Below are positions 9,731 through 18,245 of a stretch of 64,000 nt of DNA, piece by piece. A program made the translations under genes and the position numbers. The stretch covers positions 496,001-560,000 of the forward strand of contig CAVTSL010000011.1 of the NCBI GenBank assembly GCA_963737405.1, written 5' to 3'. Source of the stretch: JACCTU01 sp963737405 (GTDB lineage Bacteria; Actinomycetota; Thermoleophilia; Gaiellales; Gaiellaceae). Numbering within the stretch: the stretch's first letter is position 1; the number at the start of each line of letters is the position of its first letter. Under the pieces are notes generated by a model that saw only the letters and a list, made by a program, of their open reading frames with translations, searched no databases and was not told where the DNA came from.

Positions 9731-10204
9731 ATGCGAGTCGCGGTCGCGTTCGATCACCGAGGCGTCAAGCTGCGCGAGTGCATCTTCGAGACGCTCGCCG
9801 ACCTCGGGCACGAGGCGGTCGACCTCGGGACCGACGCACCCGAGCCGCGGATCGACTACCCCGACAAGGCGCGGGACATCGGCGAGGCGATCCTCGGCGG
9901 CCACGCCGAGCGCGGTGTTCTCGTCTGCGGCTCAGGGGTCGGCGCGTCGGTCGCGGCCTGCAAGCTGCCCGGGATCCGTGCCGCGATCTGCCACGACACC
10001 TACTCCGCTCACCAGGGCGTCGAGCACGACGACATGAACGTGCTCTGCCTCGGCTCCGAGGTGGTGGGCGCCGAGCTCGCCAGGGAACTCGTCCGTACCT
10101 TCCTCCAGGCCCAGTTCGACGGCGGCGAGCGATACGTCAAGAGGTTGGAGAAAGTCGCACAAATGGAAAGAGGGATTGCACATGGCCAAGTCACGTCTGC
10201 ATGA
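9731..10204 (+). CDS. rpiB: ribose-5-phosphate isomerase B
   Basis: Interconverts ribose 5-phosphate and ribulose 5-phosphate. ATG 9731 gives MRVAVAFDHRG, the usual RpiB N-terminus, and a 157-residue product; an upstream in-frame ATG at 9707 would overlap the tkt start and adds residues not typical of the family. The active-site Cys lies in VLVCGSGVGAS (family form CGTGIG), and HDTYSAHQGVEHDDMN carries the conserved His and Asn-rich loop. Its 3' end overlaps tal by 23 bases, placing it first in the rpiB-tal-pgi-gnd-zwf-opcA run. B-type rather than A-type identity is clear. Confidence 0.93.
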   Translation: MRVAVAFDHRGVKLRECIFETLADLGHEAVDLGTDAPEPRIDYPDKARDIGEAILGGHAERGVLVCGSGVGASVAACKLPGIRAAICHDTYSAHQGVEHDDMNVLCLGSEVVGAELARELVRTFLQAQFDGGERYVKRLEKVAQMERGIAHGQVTSA

Positions 10205-11288
10205 GCTGAGCGAGCACGGGCAGAGCGTCTGGATCGACTCGCTCTCGCGCCAGTGGCTGCGCGACGGGACGCTCGACAAGCTGATCGACGAGGACGCCGT
10301 CGTCGGCGCCACCTCGAACCCGACGATCTTCCAGAAGGCGCTCTCGGCGGGCGACTGGTACGACGACCAGCTCCGCGAGCTCGTCGGACGGGAGGACGAC
10401 CCGCGCGAGATCTTCTGGCACCTCGCGGTCGCCGACGTCACGGAGGCGTGCGACCGCTTCCGCCCGATCTGGGACGCGGGGAAGGGCCAGGACGGCTACG
10501 TCTCGCTCGAGGTCGATCCGGACATCGCGTACGACCGCGACGCGACGGTGGAGCAGGCGATGCGCCTGCACGAGTGGGTCGACCGGCCGAACCTCTTCGT
10601 GAAGATCCCGGCGACGGAGCCCGGCCTCGGCGCGATCGAGGAGTCGACCGCGCGCGGCAAGTCGATCAACGTCACGCTCATCTTCTCGCTCGCACGCTAC
10701 GAGGCCGTCGCCGAGGCGTACATCCGCGGCCTCGAGCGGCTCGTCGAGTCCGGCGGGGATCCCTCTCTCGTCGCCTCGGTCGCGTCGTTCTTCGTCTCGC
10801 GTGTCGACACGGAGGCCGACCGCCGGCTCGACGAGGTCGGCCGGCCCGACCTGAAGGGCAAGCTGGCCAACGCCAACGCGAAGCTCGCGTACGAGCGGTA
10901 CCTCGCGATCTTCTCCGGCCCACGCTGGGAGGCGCTCGCGGCGAAGGGCGCGACGAAGCAGCGCTGCCTCTGGGCCTCCACCTCGACGAAGAACCCGGAG
11001 TACCGCGACGTGATGTACGTCGAGGAGCTGATCGGGCCCGAGACCGTGAACACGATGCCGCTCGAGACGATCCGCGCCTTCCAGGATCACGGCGAGGTGC
11101 GCGGCGACACGATCCTCGAAGGTCTCGACGAGGCGCATGCGCTGCTCGACGACCTGGCCGAGGCGGGAGTCGACTACGACGACGTCGTCGACACGCTCGA
11201 GCGGGAGGGCGTCCAGAAGTTCTCCGACTCCCTCGCCGAGCTGCTCGAGGGCATTCAGGCGAAGCGCGGCGAGCTCGTGTCGGCGTAG
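10182..11288 (+). CDS. tal: transaldolase
   Basis: Transfers a dihydroxyacetone unit between sedoheptulose 7-phosphate and glyceraldehyde 3-phosphate. ATG 10182 (MAKSRLHELSEHGQS) gives 368 residues, the long actinobacterial form; a purine-rich AAAGAGGG lies just upstream. Key motifs are GATSNPTIFQKAL, the Schiff-base Lys in LFVKIPAT, INVTLIFSLARY, SRVDTEAD and LWASTSTKNP. The gene overlaps rpiB upstream, and its TAG shares one base with the GTG of pgi, so it is embedded in a tightly coupled operon. Confidence 0.95.
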   Translation: MAKSRLHELSEHGQSVWIDSLSRQWLRDGTLDKLIDEDAVVGATSNPTIFQKALSAGDWYDDQLRELVGREDDPREIFWHLAVADVTEACDRFRPIWDAGKGQDGYVSLEVDPDIAYDRDATVEQAMRLHEWVDRPNLFVKIPATEPGLGAIEESTARGKSINVTLIFSLARYEAVAEAYIRGLERLVESGGDPSLVASVASFFVSRVDTEADRRLDEVGRPDLKGKLANANAKLAYERYLAIFSGPRWEALAAKGATKQRCLWASTSTKNPEYRDVMYVEELIGPETVNTMPLETIRAFQDHGEVRGDTILEGLDEAHALLDDLAEAGVDYDDVVDTLEREGVQKFSDSLAELLEGIQAKRGELVSA

Positions 11289-12608
11289 TGGCGCGCACGG
11301 ACGTCGCGCAGCTCGTCGAGCGGATCTGGAGTCGCGACCCGAGCGTCTGGACCGGCGACGGCGAGGCGCAGTGGCTCGGATGGCTCGACGAGCCGCTCCG
11401 CATGCGCGAGCGCGTGCACGAGCTGCTCGAGTTCGCGTCGAACGTCGACTTCGATCGCGTCTGCCTGCTCGGGATGGGCGGGTCGAGCCTCGCGCCGGAG
11501 GTGGTGAAGCGGCTGTTCGGCGTGGAGACGTTCGAGACGCTCGACACCACCCATCCGAACGCTGTTCGCCGCGTCGCTTCGGACGGCACGCTCTTCATCT
11601 CGGCCTCGAAGTCCGGCTCCACGCTCGAGACCCGCTCGCACACGGACTACTTCTGGGACCAGACGGGCGGGGACGGCCGACGCTTCGTCGCGATCACGGA
11701 TCCGGGGTCCGAGCTCGAGCTGCTCGCCCGCGAGCGTGCGTTCGCCGGCACCTTCCACGGCGAGCCGACGATCGGCGGCCGCTACTCGGCGCTCTCCGCC
11801 TTCGGGATCGTGCCGGCGGTGCTGATGGGGCTCGACGTGCTGCGGCTGCTCGAGCGGGCGGACGAGATGCGCGAGGCGTGCCGCTTCGAGGAGGGCAACC
11901 CCGGCCTCGAGCTCGGGCTCGCGCTCGGCGACGGCTGGCGCGACGGCCGCGACAAGGTCCTCGTCGGCGGCGACTTCGGGCTCTGGGTCGAGCAGCTCCT
12001 CGCGGAGTCGACCGGCAAGCAGGGCAAGGGGCTGATCCCCGTCGCGTGGGGCGAGTCCGACGACGTGCAGCGTCCCGAGTTCCGCGTCGACGATCCGTAC
12101 GAGGTCGGCCAGGAATTCTTCCGCTGGGAGTTCGCGACGGCGGTCGCCGGCTCGATCCTCGGCATCGACCCGTTCGACCAGCCTGACGTGCAGGCGGCGA
12201 AGGACAAGACGAACGAGATCCTGTCGCGCGGCGGCGAGCCGTCGGTCGAGCCGCAGGGCGACCTCGATGCGCTGCTCGCCGAGGCGCGCGAAGGCGACTA
12301 CGTCTGCATCCAGGCGTTCGTCGACCCTGCTCGCGAGAGCGAGCTCGAGCCGCTCGTCGACCGTGCGCGCGCAACGGGCCGACCCGTCTCGGTCGGCCTC
12401 GGACCGCGCTACCTCCACTCGACCGGACAGCTCCACAAGGGCGGCCCGAACACCGGCCTCTTCGTCCAGGTCGTCGACGACCTCGGCGAGGAGCTCCCGA
12501 TCCCGGGCAGGCCGTTCGGCTTCCGGACGCTGATCGCCGCGCAGGCCGCGGGCGACTACGAGGCGCTCGAGGAGCGCGAGCCGCCGGATCGTGCGGGTGA
12601 CGCTTTGA
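11288..12608 (+). CDS. pgi: glucose-6-phosphate isomerase-type protein, frame break near 3' end
   Basis: A sugar-phosphate isomerase interconverting glucose 6-phosphate and fructose 6-phosphate. GTG 11288 overlaps the tal stop by one base. The SIS fold has LLGMGGSSLAPEV, SASKSGSTLETRSHTDYF and TDPGSELE; the C-terminal half has GKGLIPVAWGE and the catalytic-region HKGGPNTGLFVQ. As written, the frame runs straight into gnd. If one C near 12581 is an extra base, the protein ends ERERRIVRVTL with TGA at 12606-12608, a normal PGI terminus, giving 439 residues. The apparent pgi-gnd fusion is therefore probably artefactual. Confidence 0.88.
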
Positions 12609-13510
12609 GACGTTCGCGCATGGTCGGGCTCGGCCGGATGGGCTCCGGGATGACCGAGCGCCTGCGCCGGCACGGGCTCGAGGTGATGACCTACGACCCG
12701 AAGGTCGAGTCGACAGCGAGCTCGCTCGAGGAGCTCGCGACGCAGCTCGAGCGGCCGCGCATCTTCTGGCTGATGGTGCCCTCGGGCGACATCACCGAGG
12801 CGACGTTCCAGGAGGCGCTCGGTGTCCTCGACGAGGACGACGTGATCGTCGACGGCGGCAACTCGTACTTCCGCGACTCGATCCGGCGCCACGACGAGGC
12901 GAAGCAGCGGGGGATCCACTTCGTCGACGTCGGCGTCTCCGGCGGGATCTGGGGGCTCGAGGTCGGCTTCTGCCTGATGGCCGGCGGCGACGCCGAGCCC
13001 GCGTCGCGCCTGACGCCGATCTTCGAGGGCCTCGCGCCCGAGAACGGCTGGGCGCACGTCGCCGGCCCCGGCTCGGGCCACTTCGTGAAGATGGTCCACA
13101 ACGGGATCGAGTACGGCCTGATGGAGGCCTACGCCGAGGGGTTCGAGCTGATGAGCCACTCGCCGTTCGACCTCGACCTCGAGGAGATCGCCGGGATCTG
13201 GCGCTACGGCTCCGTCGTCCGCTCGTGGCTGCTCGACCTCCTGTACGAGGCGTTCAAGGAGCATGGGTCGAAGCTCGAGGACATCGCGCCGTACGTCGAG
13301 GACTCCGGGGAGGGCCGCTGGACGATCAACGAGGCGATCGACCTGAACGTCCCCGTGCCCGTGATCGCGAGCTCGCTCTTCGCCCGCTTCGCCTCGAGGC
13401 GCGAGATCAACTTCGGAGCGAAGGTCGCGGCCGCGCTCCGGAACCAGTTCGGCGGACACGCGGTGCGCGCGGCGGAGAAGCGCGTGGAGGACCCTGACCG
13501 AAGTCGCTGA
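12605..13510 (+). CDS. gnd: 6-phosphogluconate dehydrogenase, short decarboxylating type
   Basis: Oxidative decarboxylation of 6-phosphogluconate to ribulose 5-phosphate. TTG 12605 is chosen because it overlaps the corrected pgi stop (TTGA) and supplies the first strand of the Rossmann fold (MRRSRMVGLGRMG); ATG 12620 would truncate it. Motifs are GLGRMGSGM (NAD(P) binding), DGGNSYF, VGVSGGIWGLEVG, the catalytic Lys in GHFVKMVHNGIEYG, and EINFGAKVAAALRNQFGGHAV. About 301 residues, matching the roughly 300-residue GndA/YqeC-like class rather than the 470-residue class. The 3' end overlaps the zwf start region. Confidence 0.92.
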   Translation: MRRSRMVGLGRMGSGMTERLRRHGLEVMTYDPKVESTASSLEELATQLERPRIFWLMVPSGDITEATFQEALGVLDEDDVIVDGGNSYFRDSIRRHDEAKQRGIHFVDVGVSGGIWGLEVGFCLMAGGDAEPASRLTPIFEGLAPENGWAHVAGPGSGHFVKMVHNGIEYGLMEAYAEGFELMSHSPFDLDLEEIAGIWRYGSVVRSWLLDLLYEAFKEHGSKLEDIAPYVEDSGEGRWTINEAIDLNVPVPVIASSLFARFASRREINFGAKVAAALRNQFGGHAVRAAEKRVEDPDRSR

Positions 13511-14987
13511 GAACCCGCTGCACGAAGGGCTCGAGCGCCGTCGCACGCCCGACCCGTGCGTGTTCGTGATCTTCGGCGCGTCGGGCGACCTCACCAGACG
13601 CAAGCTCTTCCCGGCGCTCTATGCGCTCGCGTACCGGAAGATGCTTCCTGAGCGCTTCGCCGTGCTCGGCAGCGCACGCAGCCCGATGTCGAGCGAGGAG
13701 TTCCGGAAGGCGATGGAGGAGGCCGTGCGCGAGCATGTGCGCGTCGACTTCAAGCAGGAGATCTGGGACGAGCTCGTATCGTCGACGTACTACGTCCCGA
13801 CGGAGTTCGGGGACGACCACATGCACGACCTGGTGACGGAGAAGCTTGCCGAGCTCGACCGGGAGCACGGCACCGAGGGGAACCGCATCTTCTACCTCGC
13901 CGTCCCGCCGAGCGCGATCCCGATGATCGTCCACGAGATCGGCGAGCGGCGCTCGCCGCACGGCTGGTCGCGCGTGGTCGTCGAGAAGCCGTTCGGCGTC
14001 AACCTCGCCTCGGCGCAAAGGCTGAATCAGGAGCTCCTGCGCCACTTCCACGAGAACGAGATCTTCCGGATCGACCACTACCTGGGCAAGGAGACCGTCC
14101 AGAACATGCTCGCTCTCCGCTTCGCGAACGGCATCTTCGAGCCGCTCTGGACGCGTCAGTACGTCGACCACGTGCAGATCACCGTCGCCGAGTCGATCGG
14201 GATTGGCGGCCGCGCCTCCTTCTACGAGAAGCTCGGCGCGTCCCGCGACGTCTTCCAGAACCACCTGCTCCAGCTCGTCGCGATCACCGCGATGGAGCCC
14301 CCGATCGACTTCGACGCCGACGCGGTGCGGAACGAGAAGGCGAAGGTCCTTCGCGCGATGGAGGTCGACGCCGTCCTCCGCGGGCAGTACGGGCCGGGCT
14401 ACGTCGAGGGCCAGATGGTGCCCGGCTACCGCGAGGAGGAGGGAGTCGACTCCGATTCGACGACGGAGACCTACGTCGCGGCGAAGCTCCGCATCGACAC
14501 GTGGCGCTGGGCGGACACGCCGTTCTACGTGCGGACCGGCAAGCGGCTCCCGCGCCGCGAGACGACGATCGCGATCCAGTTCAAGCGCGTCCCGCAGTCG
14601 CTCTTCGCGCACGCCGACGGGCTGCGTCCGAACGTCCTCGCGATCCACGTGCAGCCCGACGAGGGCGTGTCGCTCGGGATCGGCGCGAAGGTGCCGGGCC
14701 AGGGGATGACGGTGCGGACGGTCAACATGGACTTCCTCTACGGCGGGGCGTTCCGCACGGGGCTGCCCGAGGCCTACGAGCGGCTGATCCTCGACGCGAT
14801 GCGCGGCGACCCGACGCTCTTCACGCGCGCAGACGAGATCGAGGAGCAGTGGCGGCTCGCCGACTCGTTCCTCGGGCGTTGGGCGGACCAGGTGCCCGAC
14901 TTCCCGAACTACGACGCGGGGACGTGGGGGCCCGTCGAGGCCGACGAGCTGCTGCACCGCGACGGCCGGTCCTGGAGACGGCATTGA
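13494..14987 (+). CDS. zwf: glucose-6-phosphate 1-dehydrogenase
   Basis: First step of the oxidative pentose phosphate pathway, yielding 6-phosphoglucono-lactone and NADPH. It contains FVIFGASGDLTRRKLFPALY (cofactor site), VVVEKPFGVN and the active-site RIDHYLGKE with its catalytic His-bearing helix. In-frame sequence extends upstream of GTG 13560 to CTG 13494, which would give LTEVAENPLHEGL. A typical start here is ATG overlapping the gnd stop, so one A may be missing before TGACC at 13495. From 13494 the product is 497 residues, normal for the family. It overlaps opcA by 4 bases. Confidence 0.95.
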   Translation: MTEVAENPLHEGLERRRTPDPCVFVIFGASGDLTRRKLFPALYALAYRKMLPERFAVLGSARSPMSSEEFRKAMEEAVREHVRVDFKQEIWDELVSSTYYVPTEFGDDHMHDLVTEKLAELDREHGTEGNRIFYLAVPPSAIPMIVHEIGERRSPHGWSRVVVEKPFGVNLASAQRLNQELLRHFHENEIFRIDHYLGKETVQNMLALRFANGIFEPLWTRQYVDHVQITVAESIGIGGRASFYEKLGASRDVFQNHLLQLVAITAMEPPIDFDADAVRNEKAKVLRAMEVDAVLRGQYGPGYVEGQMVPGYREEEGVDSDSTTETYVAAKLRIDTWRWADTPFYVRTGKRLPRRETTIAIQFKRVPQSLFAHADGLRPNVLAIHVQPDEGVSLGIGAKVPGQGMTVRTVNMDFLYGGAFRTGLPEAYERLILDAMRGDPTLFTRADEIEEQWRLADSFLGRWADQVPDFPNYDAGTWGPVEADELLHRDGRSWRRH

Positions 14988-15861
14988 GCGCCGTCCGCGA
15001 CCAGGAGTGGACCGGGCGTGACGTGACGATCGGCCAGATCGAGCGCGAGCTTGCACAGTTGCGAAGCGCGTCGATGGACCTCCGGACGAGCGTGATGACG
15101 CACGTCGCCTGGGCGCCGCCCGAGTGGCAGGACGCGGCACGCGAGACGCTCGCCGGCATGGCGGAGCTGCACCCCTCACGCACGCTCCTCTTGTTCCCGC
15201 AGGACGACGGCCGCGACGCGATCGACGCCGACCTCTCGCTCGAGTGCTACACGCTCGCGGAGCTCGAGCGCCACGTGTGCTCGGAGGTGATCGAGCTGCG
15301 CCTGCACGGTCGGGTCGCCCAGGCGCCGGCGAGCGTCATCCTCCCGCTCGTGCTCCCCGATCTCCCCGTCTTCCTGCGCTGGCGCGGGCAGCCGCCGTTC
15401 GGCGAGCCCGTCTTCGAGCAGCTCGTGAACGTGGTCGATCGGCTCGTCGTCGACTCGCGCGAGTGGCCGGAGGCTCCCGGGTGCTACGCGCGCCTCGCGG
15501 AGATCTTCGACCGCGTGGCGGTGTCGGACATCGTCTGGGCCCGGACGCTCCGCTGGCGCCGCGCGATCGCCGAGCTGGAGGCTGCGGCAAACGCGCGGCG
15601 GCTTCGCGTTCGCGGGCCGCTGCAGGAGGCATCCTGCTCGCCGGCTGGCTGCGCTCGCGCCTCGACCGCGCGATCGAGCTCGACCACGCCGTGGCCGATC
15701 GGATCGAGCTGATCGAGCTCGACGCGCGCGAGGTCCTGGCCCGCGAGGAGCGCCCGAGCCCGAGCGATCTGCTCTCGGGCGAGCTCGACCGCTTCTCGCG
15801 CGATCCCGTGTACGAGGCCGCGGCCGCCGCCTCGACGGAGGCTCACCTCGATGCCCGCTGA
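14984..15861 (+). CDS. opcA: glucose-6-phosphate dehydrogenase assembly protein, frame break
   Basis: OpcA is the partner that assembles or activates Zwf in actinobacteria and cyanobacteria. TTG 14984 overlaps the zwf stop (TTGA) and begins MSAVRDQEWTG. Conserved features are the N-terminal IEREL helix, RTSVMTHVAW, SRTLLLFP and LPDLPVFLRWRG. A base appears to be missing near 15620-15635; reading on in the next frame gives GILLAGWLRSRL and a stop at 15859-15861, for about 292 residues. As written, the first frame would end at 15712. Its 3' end overlaps the histidine kinase by 11 bases. Confidence 0.88.
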
Positions 15862-17112
15862 GCTCGCGAGCCGACTGCAGCGCGAGATCCAGTCCGAGCT
15901 CGAAGCAGCTCTGTCGCGGTTGCGGGCACTCCGAGGCCGTCTCGAGGAGCGCGATCTCGACCCCGACGCACTCGAGCGCGACCTCGAAGGGGCGATCTCC
16001 GACATCGACGCGACGGAAGCGGCGCTCATCGCGAGAGCGTCCGAGCTCGAGGACGCGATCCGATCGCTGAGCGCGGAGCTCGAGCTCGGGATCGCGGACC
16101 GCACGCGCGAGCTCGCGGAGACGAGCGCTCGCCTCTCGACGGTCGTTCAGCAGCTTCCCGACGGCGTGCTCATCTTCGACGCCTCGGGTGAGCTCCAGCT
16201 CGCCAACCGGCGTGCCGAGGCGCTCCTCGGGCAGCCTGCCGACCGGCTCGGGGTCGCGGTCGACGCGATGCGCGCGTTGCCGGGTGGCCGCTCTTCGAGG
16301 TACTGGAGAGCGGCGAGCCCGCGAAGGTCGAGCGCCTCGAGCTCGATCGAAACGGGTCGACGCTCGTGGTGGACGTCGACGTCGTGCCCGTGCGAAGCGA
16401 CTCCGTGATCGTCGCAGTTGTCGTCGTCGTCAAGGACGTCACCGATCGTGAGCGCCGCGACCGGGCGGAGCGCGACTTCGTCACGAACGCGGCACACGAG
16501 CTGCAGACGCCGATCGCGGCGATCGCCTCGGCCGTCGACGTGCTCCAGGCAGGTGCGAAGGAACGTCCGGCGGACCGGGACCGCTTCCTGGGTCACATCG
16601 AGCGCGCGAGCACGCGACTCGGCAAGCTCACGCGCGCTCTTCTCGTGCTGGCGCGCGCGCAGAACCGCTCGGAGCAGCCGCGGACCGAGGTGATCCCGCT
16701 CGCGCCGCTGCTGCGCTCCGTCGCCGACATGACCGCCGGTGCGATCGAGGTCAGCTGCCCGGACGACGCCGCCGTGATCGCCAACCGTCCGTTGCTGGAG
16801 CAGGCGATCGCGAACCTGAGCGAGAACGCGGTCAAGTACGCCGGCGGGGACGTGCGCCTCGCAGCCGGACAGGCGAACGGACGCGTGACGATCGACGTCG
16901 TCGACCGCGGCCCTGGCATCGCCGAAGCGCTCCGGTCGCGCGTCTTCGAGCGCTTCTACCGCGGCGACGGCGAGATCGAGGGGTTCGGCCTCGGGCTCGC
17001 GATCGTCCGAGAGGCCGTTGACGCGCTCGGCGGCGAGCTCGCGTTGGACTCCGGCCCCGACGGCACGCGGGTCTCGATCGCCCTCCCCGCGGCACGGATC
17101 CGCGCGACGTGA
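15851..17112 (+). CDS. soluble PAS sensor histidine kinase, frame break
   Basis: Starts at ATG 15851 inside opcA. Residues 1-95 are a charged coiled coil, then a PAS-like domain (VVQQLPDGVLIFDASGELQ), HisKA with NAAHELQTPIAAI (Gln where Arg is usual) and HATPase with NLSENAVKYAGG, DRGPGIA and GFGLGLAIV. One base is missing near 16285; restoring it joins the halves into about 420 residues. No membrane helix is seen, so it should sense a cytoplasmic cue. It overlaps the response regulator by 4 bases (GTGA). Its place directly after opcA, where a lactonase gene (pgl) often sits, suggests a link to sugar metabolism. Confidence 0.85.
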
Positions 17113-17792
17113 CGCGCATTCTGGTCGCGGAGGACGAGCCGGCGATCCTCGATGCGGTCGCGTACACCCTGCGCGGCGAGGGCTACCAGGTCGAGACCGT
17201 GGAGGACGGCGAGAAGGTGCTCGCGCAGGCGCATCGTCAGGAGTTCGACCTGCTGATCCTCGACCTGATGCTCCCGAAGCTCTCGGGGATCGAGGTCCTT
17301 CGCCGAGTGCGGAGCACGAGTGCGCTTCCCGTGATCGTGCTGACCGCAAGGGCGGCCGAGGCCGACCGCGTGCTCGGGCTCGAGATCGGCGCCGACGACT
17401 ACGTCACCAAGCCGTTCTCGATGGCGGAGCTCCTGAGTCGTGTCAGGGCGATCCTCCGCAGGCGCGAGCTCGACCGTGGCGGATTGAAGGGGCCGATCCG
17501 CGTCGGGGGCCTCGAGCTCGACCCGTACCGCCACCGCGTCGTCGTCGACGGTGATCCGCGCCATGTCACACGCTCCGAGTTCAAGCTGCTGGCGCTGCTC
17601 GCCTCCGAGCCCGAACGACCGTTCTCGCGACGGGAGCTGATGCAGCACCTCTGGGAGAGCGACTACGTCGGCGACCAGCGCGCGTGCGACATCCACATCT
17701 CGAACCTGCGCCGGAAGGTCGAGCGAGATCCGACCCGACCAGAGCGGATCGCGACTGTTCGCGGGGTCGGGTACATGCTCGTCCCTGTGTGA
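17109..17792 (+). CDS. OmpR/PhoB-family response regulator
   Basis: A 227-residue DNA-binding partner of the upstream kinase. The receiver domain (1-120) has AEDEP, phospho-acceptor Asp in LILDLMLPKLSG, LTARAAE and VTKPFSMAEL with the switch Lys. The winged-helix domain (130-227) has SEFKLLALLASEPERPFSRREL, the HISNLRRKVE recognition helix region and TVRGVGYML. The GTG start at 17109 overlaps the kinase stop. Targets are unknown; the PPP operon itself is the obvious candidate. Confidence 0.93.
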   Translation: MTRILVAEDEPAILDAVAYTLRGEGYQVETVEDGEKVLAQAHRQEFDLLILDLMLPKLSGIEVLRRVRSTSALPVIVLTARAAEADRVLGLEIGADDYVTKPFSMAELLSRVRAILRRRELDRGGLKGPIRVGGLELDPYRHRVVVDGDPRHVTRSEFKLLALLASEPERPFSRRELMQHLWESDYVGDQRACDIHISNLRRKVERDPTRPERIATVRGVGYMLVPV

Positions 17793-17849
17793 GCGAACCC
17801 AAAGAGAAGCCTGGGCAAACGCCAACGGGCGCGGGGCTAGCGTGGAGCG

Positions 17850-18245
17850 GTGGACCTGGACCCCCTGCAGTTCCGCATGACGTCGGCCCACGTCGCAGAC
17901 GCTGCGTACGTGCTCGCCCTCGCGGGGGAGGTCGACCTCGCGCAGTCGGCCGAGCTCGACGCCGAGCTGGCTTCGCTGCTGAGCGAGGGGGCGAGCCACG
18001 TCATCGTCGATCTGCTCGAAGTGCCATTCCTCGAGTCGAGCGCGCTCGGCGTCCTGGTCCGCTACTCGAAGCTGCTGCGGGCGAAGGACGGCGACCTGAC
18101 GCTCGTGACGGACGATGCGCGCACCACGCGAGTGATCGAGATCACGGGGCTCGCGTCGCACTTCCGGTTCGAGCGGACGCTCCGCGATGCGATCGACCGC
18201 GCGATCGAGGCGCCCCGCCGGACCCGCGCGACGTTCAGCGCCTAG
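17850..18245 (+). CDS. STAS-domain anti-sigma factor antagonist
   Basis: A 131-residue STAS protein of the SpoIIAA/RsbV type. It has LALAGEVDLAQS, VIVDLLEVPFLESSALGVLV with the conserved phosphorylatable Ser in the SS pair, and a C-terminal amphipathic helix. Such proteins release sigma factors by binding an anti-sigma kinase. No RsbW-like kinase or sigma factor lies next to it, so its partner is elsewhere. GTG 17850 starts 57 bases after the response regulator stop. The 3' end meets the convergent secreted-protein gene with 4 bases of overlap. Confidence 0.85.
   Translation: MDLDPLQFRMTSAHVADAAYVLALAGEVDLAQSAELDAELASLLSEGASHVIVDLLEVPFLESSALGVLVRYSKLLRAKDGDLTLVTDDARTTRVIEITGLASHFRFERTLRDAIDRAIEAPRRTRATFSA

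Noticed and set aside
6662..9904. Long minus-strand frame overlapping transketolase and the glycosyltransferase
   Set aside because: Transketolase in the neighbouring frame has every family motif; this frame is a shadow.
10253..13510. A single 1085-residue protein covering antisense-frame tal, pgi and gnd
   Set aside because: The first 345 codons are a shadow of transaldolase; pgi starts at GTG 11288, and the pgi-gnd join needs only one extra base.
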